Positions 16,855-25,662 of a DNA stretch of 64,000 nt are shown here, piece by piece. The notes below the pieces were generated by a model. It did no database searches. It was not told where the DNA came from and worked only from the letters and a program-made list of their open reading frames with translations. A program made the position numbers and the translations under genes. Location: the NCBI RefSeq assembly GCF_022394535.1, contig NZ_CP089414.1, positions 3,162,001 to 3,226,000 on the forward strand, given 5' to 3'. The number at the start of each line of letters is the position of its first letter. Positions within the stretch are counted from its first letter, which is position 1. The DNA is from Dyella terrae (GTDB lineage: Bacteria > Pseudomonadota > Gammaproteobacteria > Xanthomonadales > Rhodanobacteraceae).

Positions 16855-17508
16855 ATGAGCAAGCCACCGCAGATTCTCCTGACCGGCTTCACCCCGTTCG
16901 GCGACGAAGACATCAACCCCTCATGGGAGGCGGTGCGCGAACTGGACGGTAAGCACATCGGCGGGCATCGCGTGGTATCGCGCCTGTTGCCCACGGCATT
17001 CGCCGATTCGCAGCGCGAACTGTCGCTAATGGTGGACGAAGTCCGGCCCGCGATTTTGCTTGGCGTGGGCCAGGCTGGCGGGCGCAGCCGCCTTTCCATC
17101 GAGCGGGTGGCGATCAACGTGCAGGATGCACGCATCCCGGACAACGTGGGCGAACAACCGATCGACGAGGCCATCATCGCCGGAGGGCCCGCGGCGTATT
17201 TCAGCACACTGCCGATCAAGGCCATGCTGAAAGCCTTGCTGGCAGCGGGACTGCCTGCCGAGATCTCGAATACGGCGGGCACGTTCGTGTGCAATCACGT
17301 CGCCTACCTGATGCTGCATCTTGCCGCCGCGCATCGTGATCTGCGGGCCGGCTTCGTCCACATTCCTTACTTGCCTTCGCAGGCGGCGCGATTCCCGAAT
17401 ACCCCGAGCATGAGCAGCGTCGACGTGGTGCGTGCGCTGACGATTGCACTGGAAGTGGCCACCACACAGCACATCGACGAACGCCTGGGTGCCGGCACGC
17501 TCGACTGA
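16855..17508 (+). CDS. pcp: Pyroglutamyl-peptidase I
   Basis: This 217-residue cysteine peptidase removes N-terminal pyroglutamate from peptides and releases 5-oxoproline, the substrate of the upstream pxp enzymes. The N-terminus has the family motif LLTGFTPFGDEDINPSW. The catalytic triad is visible: Glu in RLSIERVAINVQDARIPD, Cys in SNTAGTFVCNHVAYL and His in GFVHIPYLP. The start at ATG 16855 (MSKPPQ) fits normal family length. Co-transcription with pxpBCA and the DUF969/DUF979 pair makes a peptide-to-glutamate salvage pathway. Confidence 0.96.
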   Translation: MSKPPQILLTGFTPFGDEDINPSWEAVRELDGKHIGGHRVVSRLLPTAFADSQRELSLMVDEVRPAILLGVGQAGGRSRLSIERVAINVQDARIPDNVGEQPIDEAIIAGGPAAYFSTLPIKAMLKALLAAGLPAEISNTAGTFVCNHVAYLMLHLAAAHRDLRAGFVHIPYLPSQAARFPNTPSMSSVDVVRALTIALEVATTQHIDERLGAGTLD

Positions 17509-17576
17509 GTCGCCGCCCGACCAACGCGCATCCCGCGGGATTTGTGCACCATTCTGTCGCTGACAAGGAGTGTCCT

Positions 17577-18662
17577 ATGTTGAATCGCCTCAAATCCATG
17601 CTTGCGGGCGCGAAGCCCGACCTTCCTTCCGACGAAGGTCGGTTGCTCAACGCCTATGCCACCACAGCGTCACCTCCCGCGCTGAATTTTCCGCACACTC
17701 TTCTCGGCCAACGCGACTTGCGTGACCCGGAGCTTTCCGCACATCTGCACGGTTTCATCGGCTATGTGCTGAGCCGTGGTGACGGACAGATGACACGCAC
17801 GCGCTACCACCTCATGCGCCACCTGCAACGCGTGCAGCATCACGTCAGCCTGCGCGTGCCCGATGCCGCCACGCCCGCCTTTCGCCAATGGGCCACGCAC
17901 GCCAATGCCGTGGTGTTTCTGGAGGACGGCAGCGTCCGCGACCCACAGGGCGGGCTGCTGATCGATGGCCAGGGACAGGAAGATCCCTCCGGAGCCCTGC
18001 CTTATCCCGCGCAGGCCTGGGAGCGCAAGCAGCGCAGCGAAATAGCGCTGGCACAGCGGGATATTCGTGTTCCCACCCACCTGCCGCCGCTGGTCAGCGA
18101 ACCTGAGGTGCGGTGGCGCACGCCCGGGGAAGTCGCCCGGCGAGCCATGGCCTTGCTGGTCGTTGCCACTTATGCGGAGAGCGTGCGGGACGGTGGTGCG
18201 CTGAGCGTGGCGCAGATTCGCGAACGCTTGCCCGTCGCTTTTGACCACCTGTCGCCCAAGGAACTAGCATTCCTTCAGGCAACCGAGCCCGACGCCCATC
18301 AAGTCAACCAGATGGGCTGGCGCTACGAAAGCCTGGCTTTACTGGCGTGGACGCTCCAGTTGAGTCCGACACTGCCTTACCCGGACGAGATCTGCGATGT
18401 GGGTACGCTATGCGCCACATTGCTGGATGTCGCCACACCGGATTGGCCAGACCAGGCGCGGCTGCGCCCAGCCAGCGAACTGCTGGATGCGCTCGACCTG
18501 CATTATCGGCTGCACTGGCTTACTCGCGAAGCCGAACTGGGCCGACGCACGCTACCCGAAGGCCTGGTGGTGCCCGGCATGGTGCTGGAGCGCCATCACG
18601 CGTTGAACTGGCTGGTGCGCTTCGAAGACAACGATTGGGACGACGTCGACACGCCCACCTGA
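17577..18662 (+). CDS. DUF4272 domain protein
   Basis: The 361-residue cytoplasmic protein has a DUF4272 domain in its C-terminal two thirds, from about residue 170 (VRWRTPGEVARRAMALLVVA, then FLQATEPDAHQVNQMGWRYE, then ALDLHYRLHWLTREA). The N-terminal part (MLNRLKSMLAGAKPD onwards) has no recognised domain. The family has no known function. The ATG at 17577 has a strong AAGGAG seven bases upstream. It lies 68 bases after pcp and could be read with that operon. It ends 71 bases before the convergent TonB receptor gene, with a terminator between. Confidence 0.88.
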   Translation: MLNRLKSMLAGAKPDLPSDEGRLLNAYATTASPPALNFPHTLLGQRDLRDPELSAHLHGFIGYVLSRGDGQMTRTRYHLMRHLQRVQHHVSLRVPDAATPAFRQWATHANAVVFLEDGSVRDPQGGLLIDGQGQEDPSGALPYPAQAWERKQRSEIALAQRDIRVPTHLPPLVSEPEVRWRTPGEVARRAMALLVVATYAESVRDGGALSVAQIRERLPVAFDHLSPKELAFLQATEPDAHQVNQMGWRYESLALLAWTLQLSPTLPYPDEICDVGTLCATLLDVATPDWPDQARLRPASELLDALDLHYRLHWLTREAELGRRTLPEGLVVPGMVLERHHALNWLVRFEDNDWDDVDTPT

Positions 18663-18681
18663 TGACCCTTGCCTACCGGAC

Positions 18682-18711
18682 AAAAAAAGGGCCTGGCAAG
18701 CCGCCAGGCCC
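18682..18711 (-). terminator. Rho-independent terminator after TonB receptor 2
   Basis: A perfect 9-bp stem (GGGCCTGGC 18689-18697 with GCCAGGCCC 18703-18711) is followed on the minus strand by seven T. It directly follows the receptor stop at 18733, in the same position as the terminator after receptor 1. Confidence 0.92.
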
Positions 18712-18732
18712 GTACCGGGGAGGTGCAAGTCA

Positions 18733-21541
18733 TCAGAGCTTGAAGTGGGCCTCCAGCATGAACTCGCGACCACTTACGTATTCGTTGGCCAGCTCGGTCG
18801 TACCCGGGCCGAAGTACTGCGTGTACTTCGAGTTCAGCAGGTTGAGCATGTTGAAGGTCAACTGGACGTGCTTGTTGATCTGGTAACCCGCCGAGGCATC
18901 GAGTTCCTTGAACGAACCCGTGTACGAGTCCGGGGCACCGGCCACGTAGCCGCCAGCCAGGTACTCGCCGCGCCAGTTGTAGGAAATGCTGGCGGTGTAC
19001 GGGCCCTTTTCAAAGTACGGCGCAATGGTGGACGAGTTCTTGGAGTTGTACGGCAGCGGGCCACCGGCCACCGTCTTGGAATCGGAGTAGGTGTAGTTGG
19101 CACGCAGACCGAAACCGCTGCTACCGAAGGCCTGCTGATAGCTGATCGCCGCACCCTTGACCGTCGCGCGGCCACCGTTGATGGGCGTGGACACGCTGTA
19201 CTGGCACACGCCCACCGCGGTACAGACGCCTGCTGCGACCAGCGATTTGCCTTCCGTACCGTTCTCGATCTGTGCCCACGAACCGTTCTGTCGGTTCTCG
19301 AACGACGCCTGGTTGACCACGTAGTTCAGGACGTTCTTGTAGAACCCTGAGAGAGCGATCACCGATTCGGGGTTGAAGTAGTACTCCAACGAGGTGTTGA
19401 AGTTCACCGAGCGATAGGGCTTGAGGTTGGGGTTACCTTGCGCGGCCGTCAGCGGAGCAACCGTGTCGTTGGCTTCGAAGAACGGTGCATATTCGTTGTA
19501 CGGCGCATAGGCCACGGTTTCTGACCCGGCACCACGCAGGATCAGATCAGGCATGATGTTCCATGCAATGTTGAACGCCGGCAGCCAGTTGTTGTTCGTG
19601 CTGGTCTGACCGAGGTAACCATAACCCGCCGGCAGCACGCAGTCGTACGTCGTGCAGGTTTGCGGCACGTTGTAGCCATACGCGGTGATTGACGTATGGA
19701 CATAACGCACGCCGATGTTGCCGTGAACGTCATCGTTGCCGAAGTTGACCTGACCATACAGCGAGCTGTTCTTCTGCTGCATGTTGAACGTGTTGTTGTA
19801 CGTCTGCACGGCGTTGTTGGCGATGAGGCCGTTGTCGGGACTGAGCACCGCATTGAAGATGGACTGGTAGCCCTGGGTGACAACGTGCTGCACCGAACTG
19901 CCCCCCCAGGCCGATGCTCTTGGCGCCCTGCAGATTGGACAGTCCGCCAAAGCCCACGTCTTCCAGCGATTGCTCACCAAGGCCCGAGTAATCGATCAGG
20001 CTCTGGCTTTCCCAGTGCGACGCATAACGCGCGCCAACCAGCAACTCGTTGAAGAAGCCATCGAACTGCTTGGTGAAGTCGATCTGCGCATAGGCATCCT
20101 TCGACTTATAGGGCTTGTAGGCAATGCTGCCGCCGCCGCCCATGGTGTCCGCCCAATAGCCCGGGTTATTCGCTTGCGACGGCTCCGTGAAATTGAAGCC
20201 CTTGGCCGTATTCCAGTTGAAGCCGCCGCCATAGAAGAACTCTTCGAAGGCCTGCGAAATGTTGTCGCGTGACGTGCTCACGCCTGCCTGGCCGCCGAGG
20301 CTCCAGCCATCACCGCGGTAGGTACCACGCCAGTCGATGCCGCGAGTCTGCACATACGAACCGCGCGCATCGTTGTCTTCAAAGGTCAGCGCAGGGCTGG
20401 CGCAGTTGAAGCTGTGGTAGCAGGCCGTACCGGCCACGGAGCCGGACGTGATGAAACCAGCCGAATTGGCTGGCCCCAAGCTGGTGATGGGGCTGGCCGA
20501 GGCGATCGGATAGAGCGATGTATTGATGTTGTTGAGGCTGTCATTCATGTACATCAGGCTGAGCGTGCTATCGAAATGGTCGCTCGGCTTGTACTGAATG
20601 TTGACGAAGACGCTGTTGCGCTTCTCAGTCTGCTGGAAATCAGCGACGTTCAACTCGTTAGGAAACTGGTCGCTGGCCTTGATGGTTCCCGCGGCAATTT
20701 CCGATGCCACGGCTGGATTAGCGGACGCGACCGAACCGGCGGTCGAATAACCGAAGATTTCCTGGCCCTGGCGCGAGGTGATCTCTTCGTAATGCTGTGC
20801 GGAAACATCGACACCAAAGGTCTTGTCGTCGTTGTGCCAGCTATAGAAGACCGAACCATTCGGGCGCTGCCTGTCCACCATGTCGTTGTAGTTCACGCCA
20901 AACGAACCGGTCAGCGTGTTGGAAGGCACATCCAGCGGCTGCACCGTATGCATGAACACCGTGCCGCCCAGGCTACCTTCCGGCAAGCGGGCTTCCGGGG
21001 TCTTGAAGATCTCAAGCTGGCCCAGGATCTCCGGCGGCAGCAGTGAATAGTTGAAGCCACGGTTCGGGCTATCGCCATACAGCCACATCGCCTGGGCCAC
21101 TGGGTGGCCGTCAAGGAACGCATTGTTGAGGCTGGGGTCGATGCCATCGATGCTTACGCGCTGCGTGGCGCCAAAGAGACGATCCAGCGTAACGCCAGGG
21201 ATCTGCGCCAGCGCTTCGGCCACGTTGGTCGCCGGGAACTTGCCGATATCCGTCGCCGTGATGGCATCGACGATGGCATCGGCATTGCGCTTGGTATCCA
21301 GCGATGCCTGCAAGCTGGCGCGGATGCCGGTAACGGTGACCGTTGCCAGTTGCTTGGCCTGCGACTGGTCCGGCGCCTGCTGCGCATTGGCATTGGGGTT
21401 CGTCGTGGGGTTCGTCGTGGGATTAGTGCTGGACGTTGGCGGGGTGGTACCGGTCTGCTGCGCGTCCTGCGCATGAAGCGACATGGAAATACACAGTCCG
21501 GCAACGATGCTGGCGGCGAGCAGTGTCTTGCGATGTGACAT
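18733..21541 (-). pseudogene. TonB-dependent receptor, chito-oligosaccharide type (copy 2), frameshifted
   Basis: From ATG 21541 (MSHRKTLLAASIVAGLCISM) to TGA 18733 this is a receptor paralogous to copy 1, but the frame changes at a run of seven G on the coding strand (plus-strand C at 19901-19907). The N-terminal part reads to NLQGAKSIGLGG and then goes out of frame. The C-terminal part continues as GSSVQHVVTQGYQSIF, matching copy 1. Six G instead of seven would restore one 935-residue protein. Signal peptide, plug (VTVTGIRASLQASLDTKR) and barrel end (LEAHFKL) are otherwise intact. An assembly error, a recent mutation or a phase-variable G tract are all possible. Confidence 0.88.
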
Positions 21542-21636
21542 GGTGTCCTCCCCTCGAAGGCTTCACTGCAGAAAACGTTGTGGGACGTCGGCTGCAACGT
21601 GTCGGTTGGGCATGTGCCCGGTTGGATTGATTGGAA

Positions 21637-22716
21637 CTACATGGGTACTGCGCTCTCCCCGGCGCGAGGGCCCGCGGCGGCGCCCTCTCGGTTTTGCAAA
21701 TCGATGAACAGCCCGGCGGCGCCAATGACACCGTGCTGGCCGTGCTCCATCAGTCGTACGGGAACCTGTTGCAGAAAGGCGCGCATGACGCCTTTGTTGA
21801 AAAAACGCTGGCGGAAGCTGCTGGTGAGCAGCACATCGCGGATCTGCGGAAGAATGCCGCCGGCCAGGAACACGCCCCCGCGTGCGCCATACAGCAGGCA
21901 CAGATCGCCGACAAAGCTGCCCAGCAAACCGCAGAACACGTCCAGCGCTTCCACTGCCGCCGCGTCGCTGCGCTCCAGCGCCGCCTGCGTCACTTGGCTC
22001 GGCTGGGTCAGTACCGGTGCTTGATCTCGCAGCGCGCACAGTGCGCGATACAGGTTGAGCAGACCCGGCCCCGACAGGGCGTGTTCGAAGGACACGTAGG
22101 CGCGGTCGCGCGCCAGGTAGCGAAGAATCTCGATCTCGCGTTCGTTGCCCGGCGCCAGCGCGATCTGGCCCGCTTCGGTGGCCAGCACCGTCGCATGCGG
22201 ATGACCGGGCAGCAGCACCGCCGAACCCAGCCCCGTGCCCGGACCCATCACCAGCACCGGGCCTTCGGCTGCCGGCGCTTCGCTCTCGATCACGGCGGTG
22301 GTGTCGGTCGTGCTCAGGAACTGGGTGGCGTAGGCCACGGCTTCGAAGTCGTTGACTACCGCCAGCTGATCGATGCCCAGGCTGTCGCGGATCTCGCGGA
22401 TGGAGACAGGCCACGGCAGGTTGTCGTTGACGATGGCGTCGCCCAACACGTAACCAGCGCTCGCCACCGCACAGCGGTCGACGTGCACGGAATGATCCAA
22501 CTGACCGACGAAGTCCTGCAGCACCGCGGTCAGGCTCGGCCACTCGGCACACGCATAGCGGTGGTATTGCAGCACCGTCACTGGACGCGTTCCGTCAGGC
22601 TGGCGACTCACCAGCCCGATGCGAGCGTGTGTCCCCCCAACGTCCGCAGCGAGGAAAGCCCCCTGCAGGAGGGGCAGCCGACGTGTATCCAGACTGTGGT
22701 TACCGCTTTGCGCCAC
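21637..22716 (-). CDS. glk: Glucokinase/GlcNAc kinase, Glk family (copy 2)
   Basis: This 359-residue Glk-family kinase has its core (FLAADVGGTHARIGL through HGVIGAAGL) matching copy 1 residue for residue as far as I can read. At DNA level the copies differ only at scattered positions, mostly silent. The ends differ: the N-terminus is VAQSGNHSLDTRRLPLLQG, the C-terminus runs on as FIDLQNREGAAAGPRAG. GTG 22716 is chosen because GAGGGGAT precedes it exactly as in copy 1. ATG 22722 and GTG 22746 are alternatives. It lies 95 bases upstream of TonB receptor 2, with which it forms an operon under a NagQ-type operator. Confidence 0.92.
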   Translation of the reverse strand: MAQSGNHSLDTRRLPLLQGAFLAADVGGTHARIGLVSRQPDGTRPVTVLQYHRYACAEWPSLTAVLQDFVGQLDHSVHVDRCAVASAGYVLGDAIVNDNLPWPVSIREIRDSLGIDQLAVVNDFEAVAYATQFLSTTDTTAVIESEAPAAEGPVLVMGPGTGLGSAVLLPGHPHATVLATEAGQIALAPGNEREIEILRYLARDRAYVSFEHALSGPGLLNLYRALCALRDQAPVLTQPSQVTQAALERSDAAAVEALDVFCGLLGSFVGDLCLLYGARGGVFLAGGILPQIRDVLLTSSFRQRFFNKGVMRAFLQQVPVRLMEHGQHGVIGAAGLFIDLQNREGAAAGPRAGESAVPM

Positions 22717-22788
22717 CGCCATCCCCTCGCCATGTCTGCGCCGCACTGCACGACGCCCGCCCCGATTTTGGCCGGAGTCTTGACTTGG

Positions 22789-22806
22789 ATGACAACGTTG
22801 TCAATA
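22789..22806 (-). promoter_or_regulatory. NagQ-type operator and -35 box of glk copy 2
   Basis: ATGACAACGTTGTCAA (22789-22804) contains the 14-bp palindrome TGACAACGTTGTCA. On the minus strand TTGACA forms the -35 box, with AAGACT 17 bases further as a possible -10. It lies 74 bases upstream of the GTG start, the same distance as in copy 1. Confidence 0.8.
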
Positions 22807-23043
22807 CGACGTTTTATCATGCGAAACAACGATTTGGCGCACACCAGCAATCGCATAAAATGACGCTCTTCGTGCAACTACTTGATGCAGCACAACACGA
22901 TGTAAATAAAGGCTTTTATAACAAACACGAGGGTACCGACCGCCAACATCTCACGACTGCCGCGATGCAGCATGCGGCCGTGCCATGGGGGGCATTTCGG
23001 ACAGTGGTCGTGACACCCTTCGATGGCTTGTTCGTGACAAAAT

Positions 23044-23072
23044 TTGACAACGTTGTGCTTAGCGTTGATAAC
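23044..23072 (+). promoter_or_regulatory. nagP promoter with overlapping NagQ-type operator
   Basis: TTGACA (23044-23049) and GATAAC (23067-23072) are spaced by 17 bases. The -35 box is part of TTGACAACGTTGTGCT, which keeps most of the operator palindrome. A repressor bound here would block RNA polymerase, giving induction by GlcNAc metabolites. The repressor gene itself is the second gene of this operon. Confidence 0.72.
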
Positions 23073-23180
23073 GACGCTTGCCGTTTCCTCTACCCTTCGG
23101 GAGGGGGAAGGCCTTTCGGGGGAATCGGGCCTGTCCAGGCCCATCGTTCAGCGGCAATCCGCGGGGAGTAGAGTCCATCC

Positions 23181-24467
23181 ATGTCTGCCACAACGCTTGC
23201 CGCCGGCGAGTCGCGCTCTTCTAGCGTCGTGCCGATGCTCATCATCGGCGTGCTCTTCTTTATCTTTGGCTTCGTCACCTGGCTCAACGGCCCGCTGATC
23301 ACCTTCGTGAAGCTGGCCTTCAACCTAGATGACGTGAACGCCTTTCTCGTGCCGCAGGCGTTCTATCTTTCGTACTTCGTCCTCGCCATTCCCATGTCGT
23401 ACGTGCTTCGACTTACCGGAATGAAGAAGGGCATGGCGCTTGGCCTCTTCATCATGGCTGTCGGCGCAGTGATGTTCGGCCAGTTCATCAGCATGCGCGT
23501 GTACTACCCGGGCTTGATGGGGCTGTTTGTCATCGGTGCCGGCCTGGCACTGCTGCAGACCGCATCTAACCCCTACATCAGCATTCTCGGCCCCATCGAC
23601 AGCGCAGCGCAGCGCATCGCCTTTATGGGCATCTGTAACAAAGTCGCCGGCGCACTTGCGCCGGTGGTATTTGGTGCCCTCGTACTCAAGGGAATCGATA
23701 GCCTCCCCGATCAGGTCAAGGCCGCACCAACACCTGAGGCTAAGGACGCGTTACTCAGCGCCTTCGCTGCGAAGGTCCATATGCCGTACATGGTCATGGC
23801 GGCATTGCTGGTGTTGCTTGCGATCTGGGTGGTCCGATCGCCACTACCGGAGATCAAGCCGGCTGGCGCCAACAGCGAGGCCGACATCGGCCATGCCAAA
23901 GGGGGCATCTTCAGCTTCCCTCATTTATGGCTTGGCGTGCTGTGTTTGTTCCTCTACGTGGGCGTGGAAGTGATGGCTGGCGACGCCATAGGCACCTACG
24001 GACAGGGCTTTGGCCTACCGCTAGCAGAAACCACGCATTTCACTTCGTTCACCCTGATCGCGATGCTGGTTGGCTATATAGCGGGCTTAGTGCTGATCCC
24101 GCGGTTCATCTCGCAGCAGAGCTATCTCGCGGTTTCAGCGGTGCTCGGCGTGCTGTTTACCATAGGCGCCTATGTGACTAGCGGATACACCTCGGTGGCT
24201 TTCGTGGCGGCGCTGGGCTTTGCTAACGCGATGATGTGGCCAGCCATTTTCCCGCTTGCCATCCATGGTCTCGGTCGACTGACGGAGCGCGGTTCCGCCC
24301 TGCTCATCATGGGCATCGTCGGCGGCGGCCTGGTACCTAAGCTCTTCGCGACGCTGAAACAGCACTACAACTTCCAGCTGGTATTCATGGCGCTGATGGT
24401 GCCCTGCTACCTGTACATCCTGTACTACGGCGTGAGGGGGCACCGCGTGGGCCAGCACGCGCGCTGA
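23181..24467 (+). CDS. nagP: N-acetylglucosamine MFS permease
   Basis: This 428-residue transporter of the FucP-like sugar:H+ symporter family has about twelve membrane segments. The first helix region reads MLIIGVLFFIFGFVTWLNG, and LLQTASNPYISILGP in the fourth or fifth helix is a hallmark of the FucP/NagP group. It would carry GlcNAc over the inner membrane after TonB-dependent uptake, feeding the kinase, NagA and NagB-II. It has its own promoter and operator upstream, and the LacI regulator gene starts 88 bases after its stop. Glucose or galactose transport cannot be excluded from sequence, but the operon context favours GlcNAc. Confidence 0.93.
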   Translation: MSATTLAAGESRSSSVVPMLIIGVLFFIFGFVTWLNGPLITFVKLAFNLDDVNAFLVPQAFYLSYFVLAIPMSYVLRLTGMKKGMALGLFIMAVGAVMFGQFISMRVYYPGLMGLFVIGAGLALLQTASNPYISILGPIDSAAQRIAFMGICNKVAGALAPVVFGALVLKGIDSLPDQVKAAPTPEAKDALLSAFAAKVHMPYMVMAALLVLLAIWVVRSPLPEIKPAGANSEADIGHAKGGIFSFPHLWLGVLCLFLYVGVEVMAGDAIGTYGQGFGLPLAETTHFTSFTLIAMLVGYIAGLVLIPRFISQQSYLAVSAVLGVLFTIGAYVTSGYTSVAFVAALGFANAMMWPAIFPLAIHGLGRLTERGSALLIMGIVGGGLVPKLFATLKQHYNFQLVFMALMVPCYLYILYYGVRGHRVGQHAR

Positions 24468-24555
24468 GCCTTGGGACGGCGCGCCACGCGCGCCATCCGC
24501 AGGCAAAGGCCCGCTGGGCTACGATGCCACTTCCCGTATTGCCGGAGTTTCCAAG

Positions 24556-25608
24556 TTGCGCAACCCCACCATCAAGGACGTCGCCAAGCGTTCGGGCGTT
24601 TCGCTCAAGACTGTCTCGCGTGTGATCAACCACGAGGCCTCCGTTCGCGCCGATACGCGCGAAAAGGTTGAGCGGGCGATCGAGGCGCTGGGCTACCAGC
24701 CCAACCCTTCCGCGCGCGGCCTGCGCAGTACGCATGCCTATGCCATCGGGCTGGTGTACGACAACCCGAACGCGCACTACGTGATCAGCATGCAGGACGG
24801 CGTGTTGTCCGCCTGCCGCGAACGCGGCTTCGGGCTGCTGATCCACCCTTGCGATTCGTCCTCGCCCGATCTGGCTGCGGAACTGTGCGCGCTGGTCGAG
24901 CGCAATCGCCTCGCTGGCCTGGTGCTGGCGCCGCCGATGTCGGAACAGGCCGAGTTGATCAACACGTTGATCGACAATGACGTCAGCTTCGTCCGCATCA
25001 TTTCCTCGCGCGAAGATCCTCATGACGGCGCCCCCTGCGTCTACATCGACGACCGCAGCGCGGCGTACGCCATCACCGAACACCTGATTCAGATGGGCCA
25101 CAAGCGCATCGGCTTCCTGTGGGGCGAGCCGCACCACCGGTCCAGCCCGGAGCGCTACCAGGGCTACGCCGACGCGCTGCGTGAGTACGGCTTGCCGATG
25201 GACAAGAAGCTGGTGTTGCCCGGCCGCTACGCATTCGACGACGGTTTCCGCGGCGCGCGCAAGCTGCTCGCGCTGAAGGATCCGCCGACCGCGATCTTCG
25301 GCAGCAACGATGAGATCGCAGCCGGCGTACTCGCCGCTGCGCGTTCGAGCGGCATGGACGTGCCGTGGAATCTTTCCATTGCCGGCTTCGAGGACAGCCC
25401 GTTCTCCAAGCAGGCATGGCCGGCGCTTACCACCGCGCGTCAGTCCACCAGCGACATCGGCCGCCACGCCGCGCTGCAACTGATGGCCGAACTGCAACGC
25501 AAGGCCGGTGCGGCCGTGGAGTTGCCGCACAGCGAATGTTTCGTACCCGAACTGGTCGTGCGCGGCTCCACTGCGCCACCGCAAACCCCGACGCCACGCA
25601 AGAGTTGA
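24556..25608 (+). CDS. nagQ: LacI-family repressor of the GlcNAc regulon
   Basis: This 350-residue regulator has an N-terminal helix-turn-helix (PTIKDVAKRSGVSLKTVSRV), hinge region (LGYQPNPSARGLRS) and a periplasmic-binding-protein-like effector domain. The start is a TTG at 24556 with GGAG eight bases upstream; the ATG at 24524 is out of frame. Its place between nagP and nagB-II matches NagQ of Xanthomonas. The TTGACAACGTTGTCAA palindromes in this window have the symmetry and central CG that LacI proteins bind, so it probably represses both kinase/receptor units and its own operon. The effector is likely a GlcNAc phosphate, which is inference. Confidence 0.9.
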   Translation: MRNPTIKDVAKRSGVSLKTVSRVINHEASVRADTREKVERAIEALGYQPNPSARGLRSTHAYAIGLVYDNPNAHYVISMQDGVLSACRERGFGLLIHPCDSSSPDLAAELCALVERNRLAGLVLAPPMSEQAELINTLIDNDVSFVRIISSREDPHDGAPCVYIDDRSAAYAITEHLIQMGHKRIGFLWGEPHHRSSPERYQGYADALREYGLPMDKKLVLPGRYAFDDGFRGARKLLALKDPPTAIFGSNDEIAAGVLAAARSSGMDVPWNLSIAGFEDSPFSKQAWPALTTARQSTSDIGRHAALQLMAELQRKAGAAVELPHSECFVPELVVRGSTAPPQTPTPRKS

Positions 25609-25662
25609 GGCCACGCCTCGACCTTTGCGGTGTGCGCCCACACGCATACCAAGAGATAGACG

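Larger units (their letters stand above)
22717..23180. other. Divergent regulatory region between glk copy 2 and nagP
   Basis: These 464 bases contain no credible gene and are AT-richer than the flanks. The two ends carry one operator-promoter each (22789-22806 for the kinase, 23044-23072 for nagP), 254 bases apart. I see no homology to the region upstream of copy 1 apart from the operators and the ACTCCGGCCAA that follows the kinase operator in both. Confidence 0.6.

Noticed and set aside
19901..19907. Programmed ribosomal frameshift in TonB receptor 2
   Set aside because: There is no slippery heptamer with a downstream stimulatory structure that I can see, and TonB receptors are not known to use recoding.
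23061..23078. Second palindrome AGCGTTGATAACGACGCT beside the nagP operator
   Set aside because: It is imperfect in the centre and contains the likely -10 box, so it is better explained as promoter sequence.
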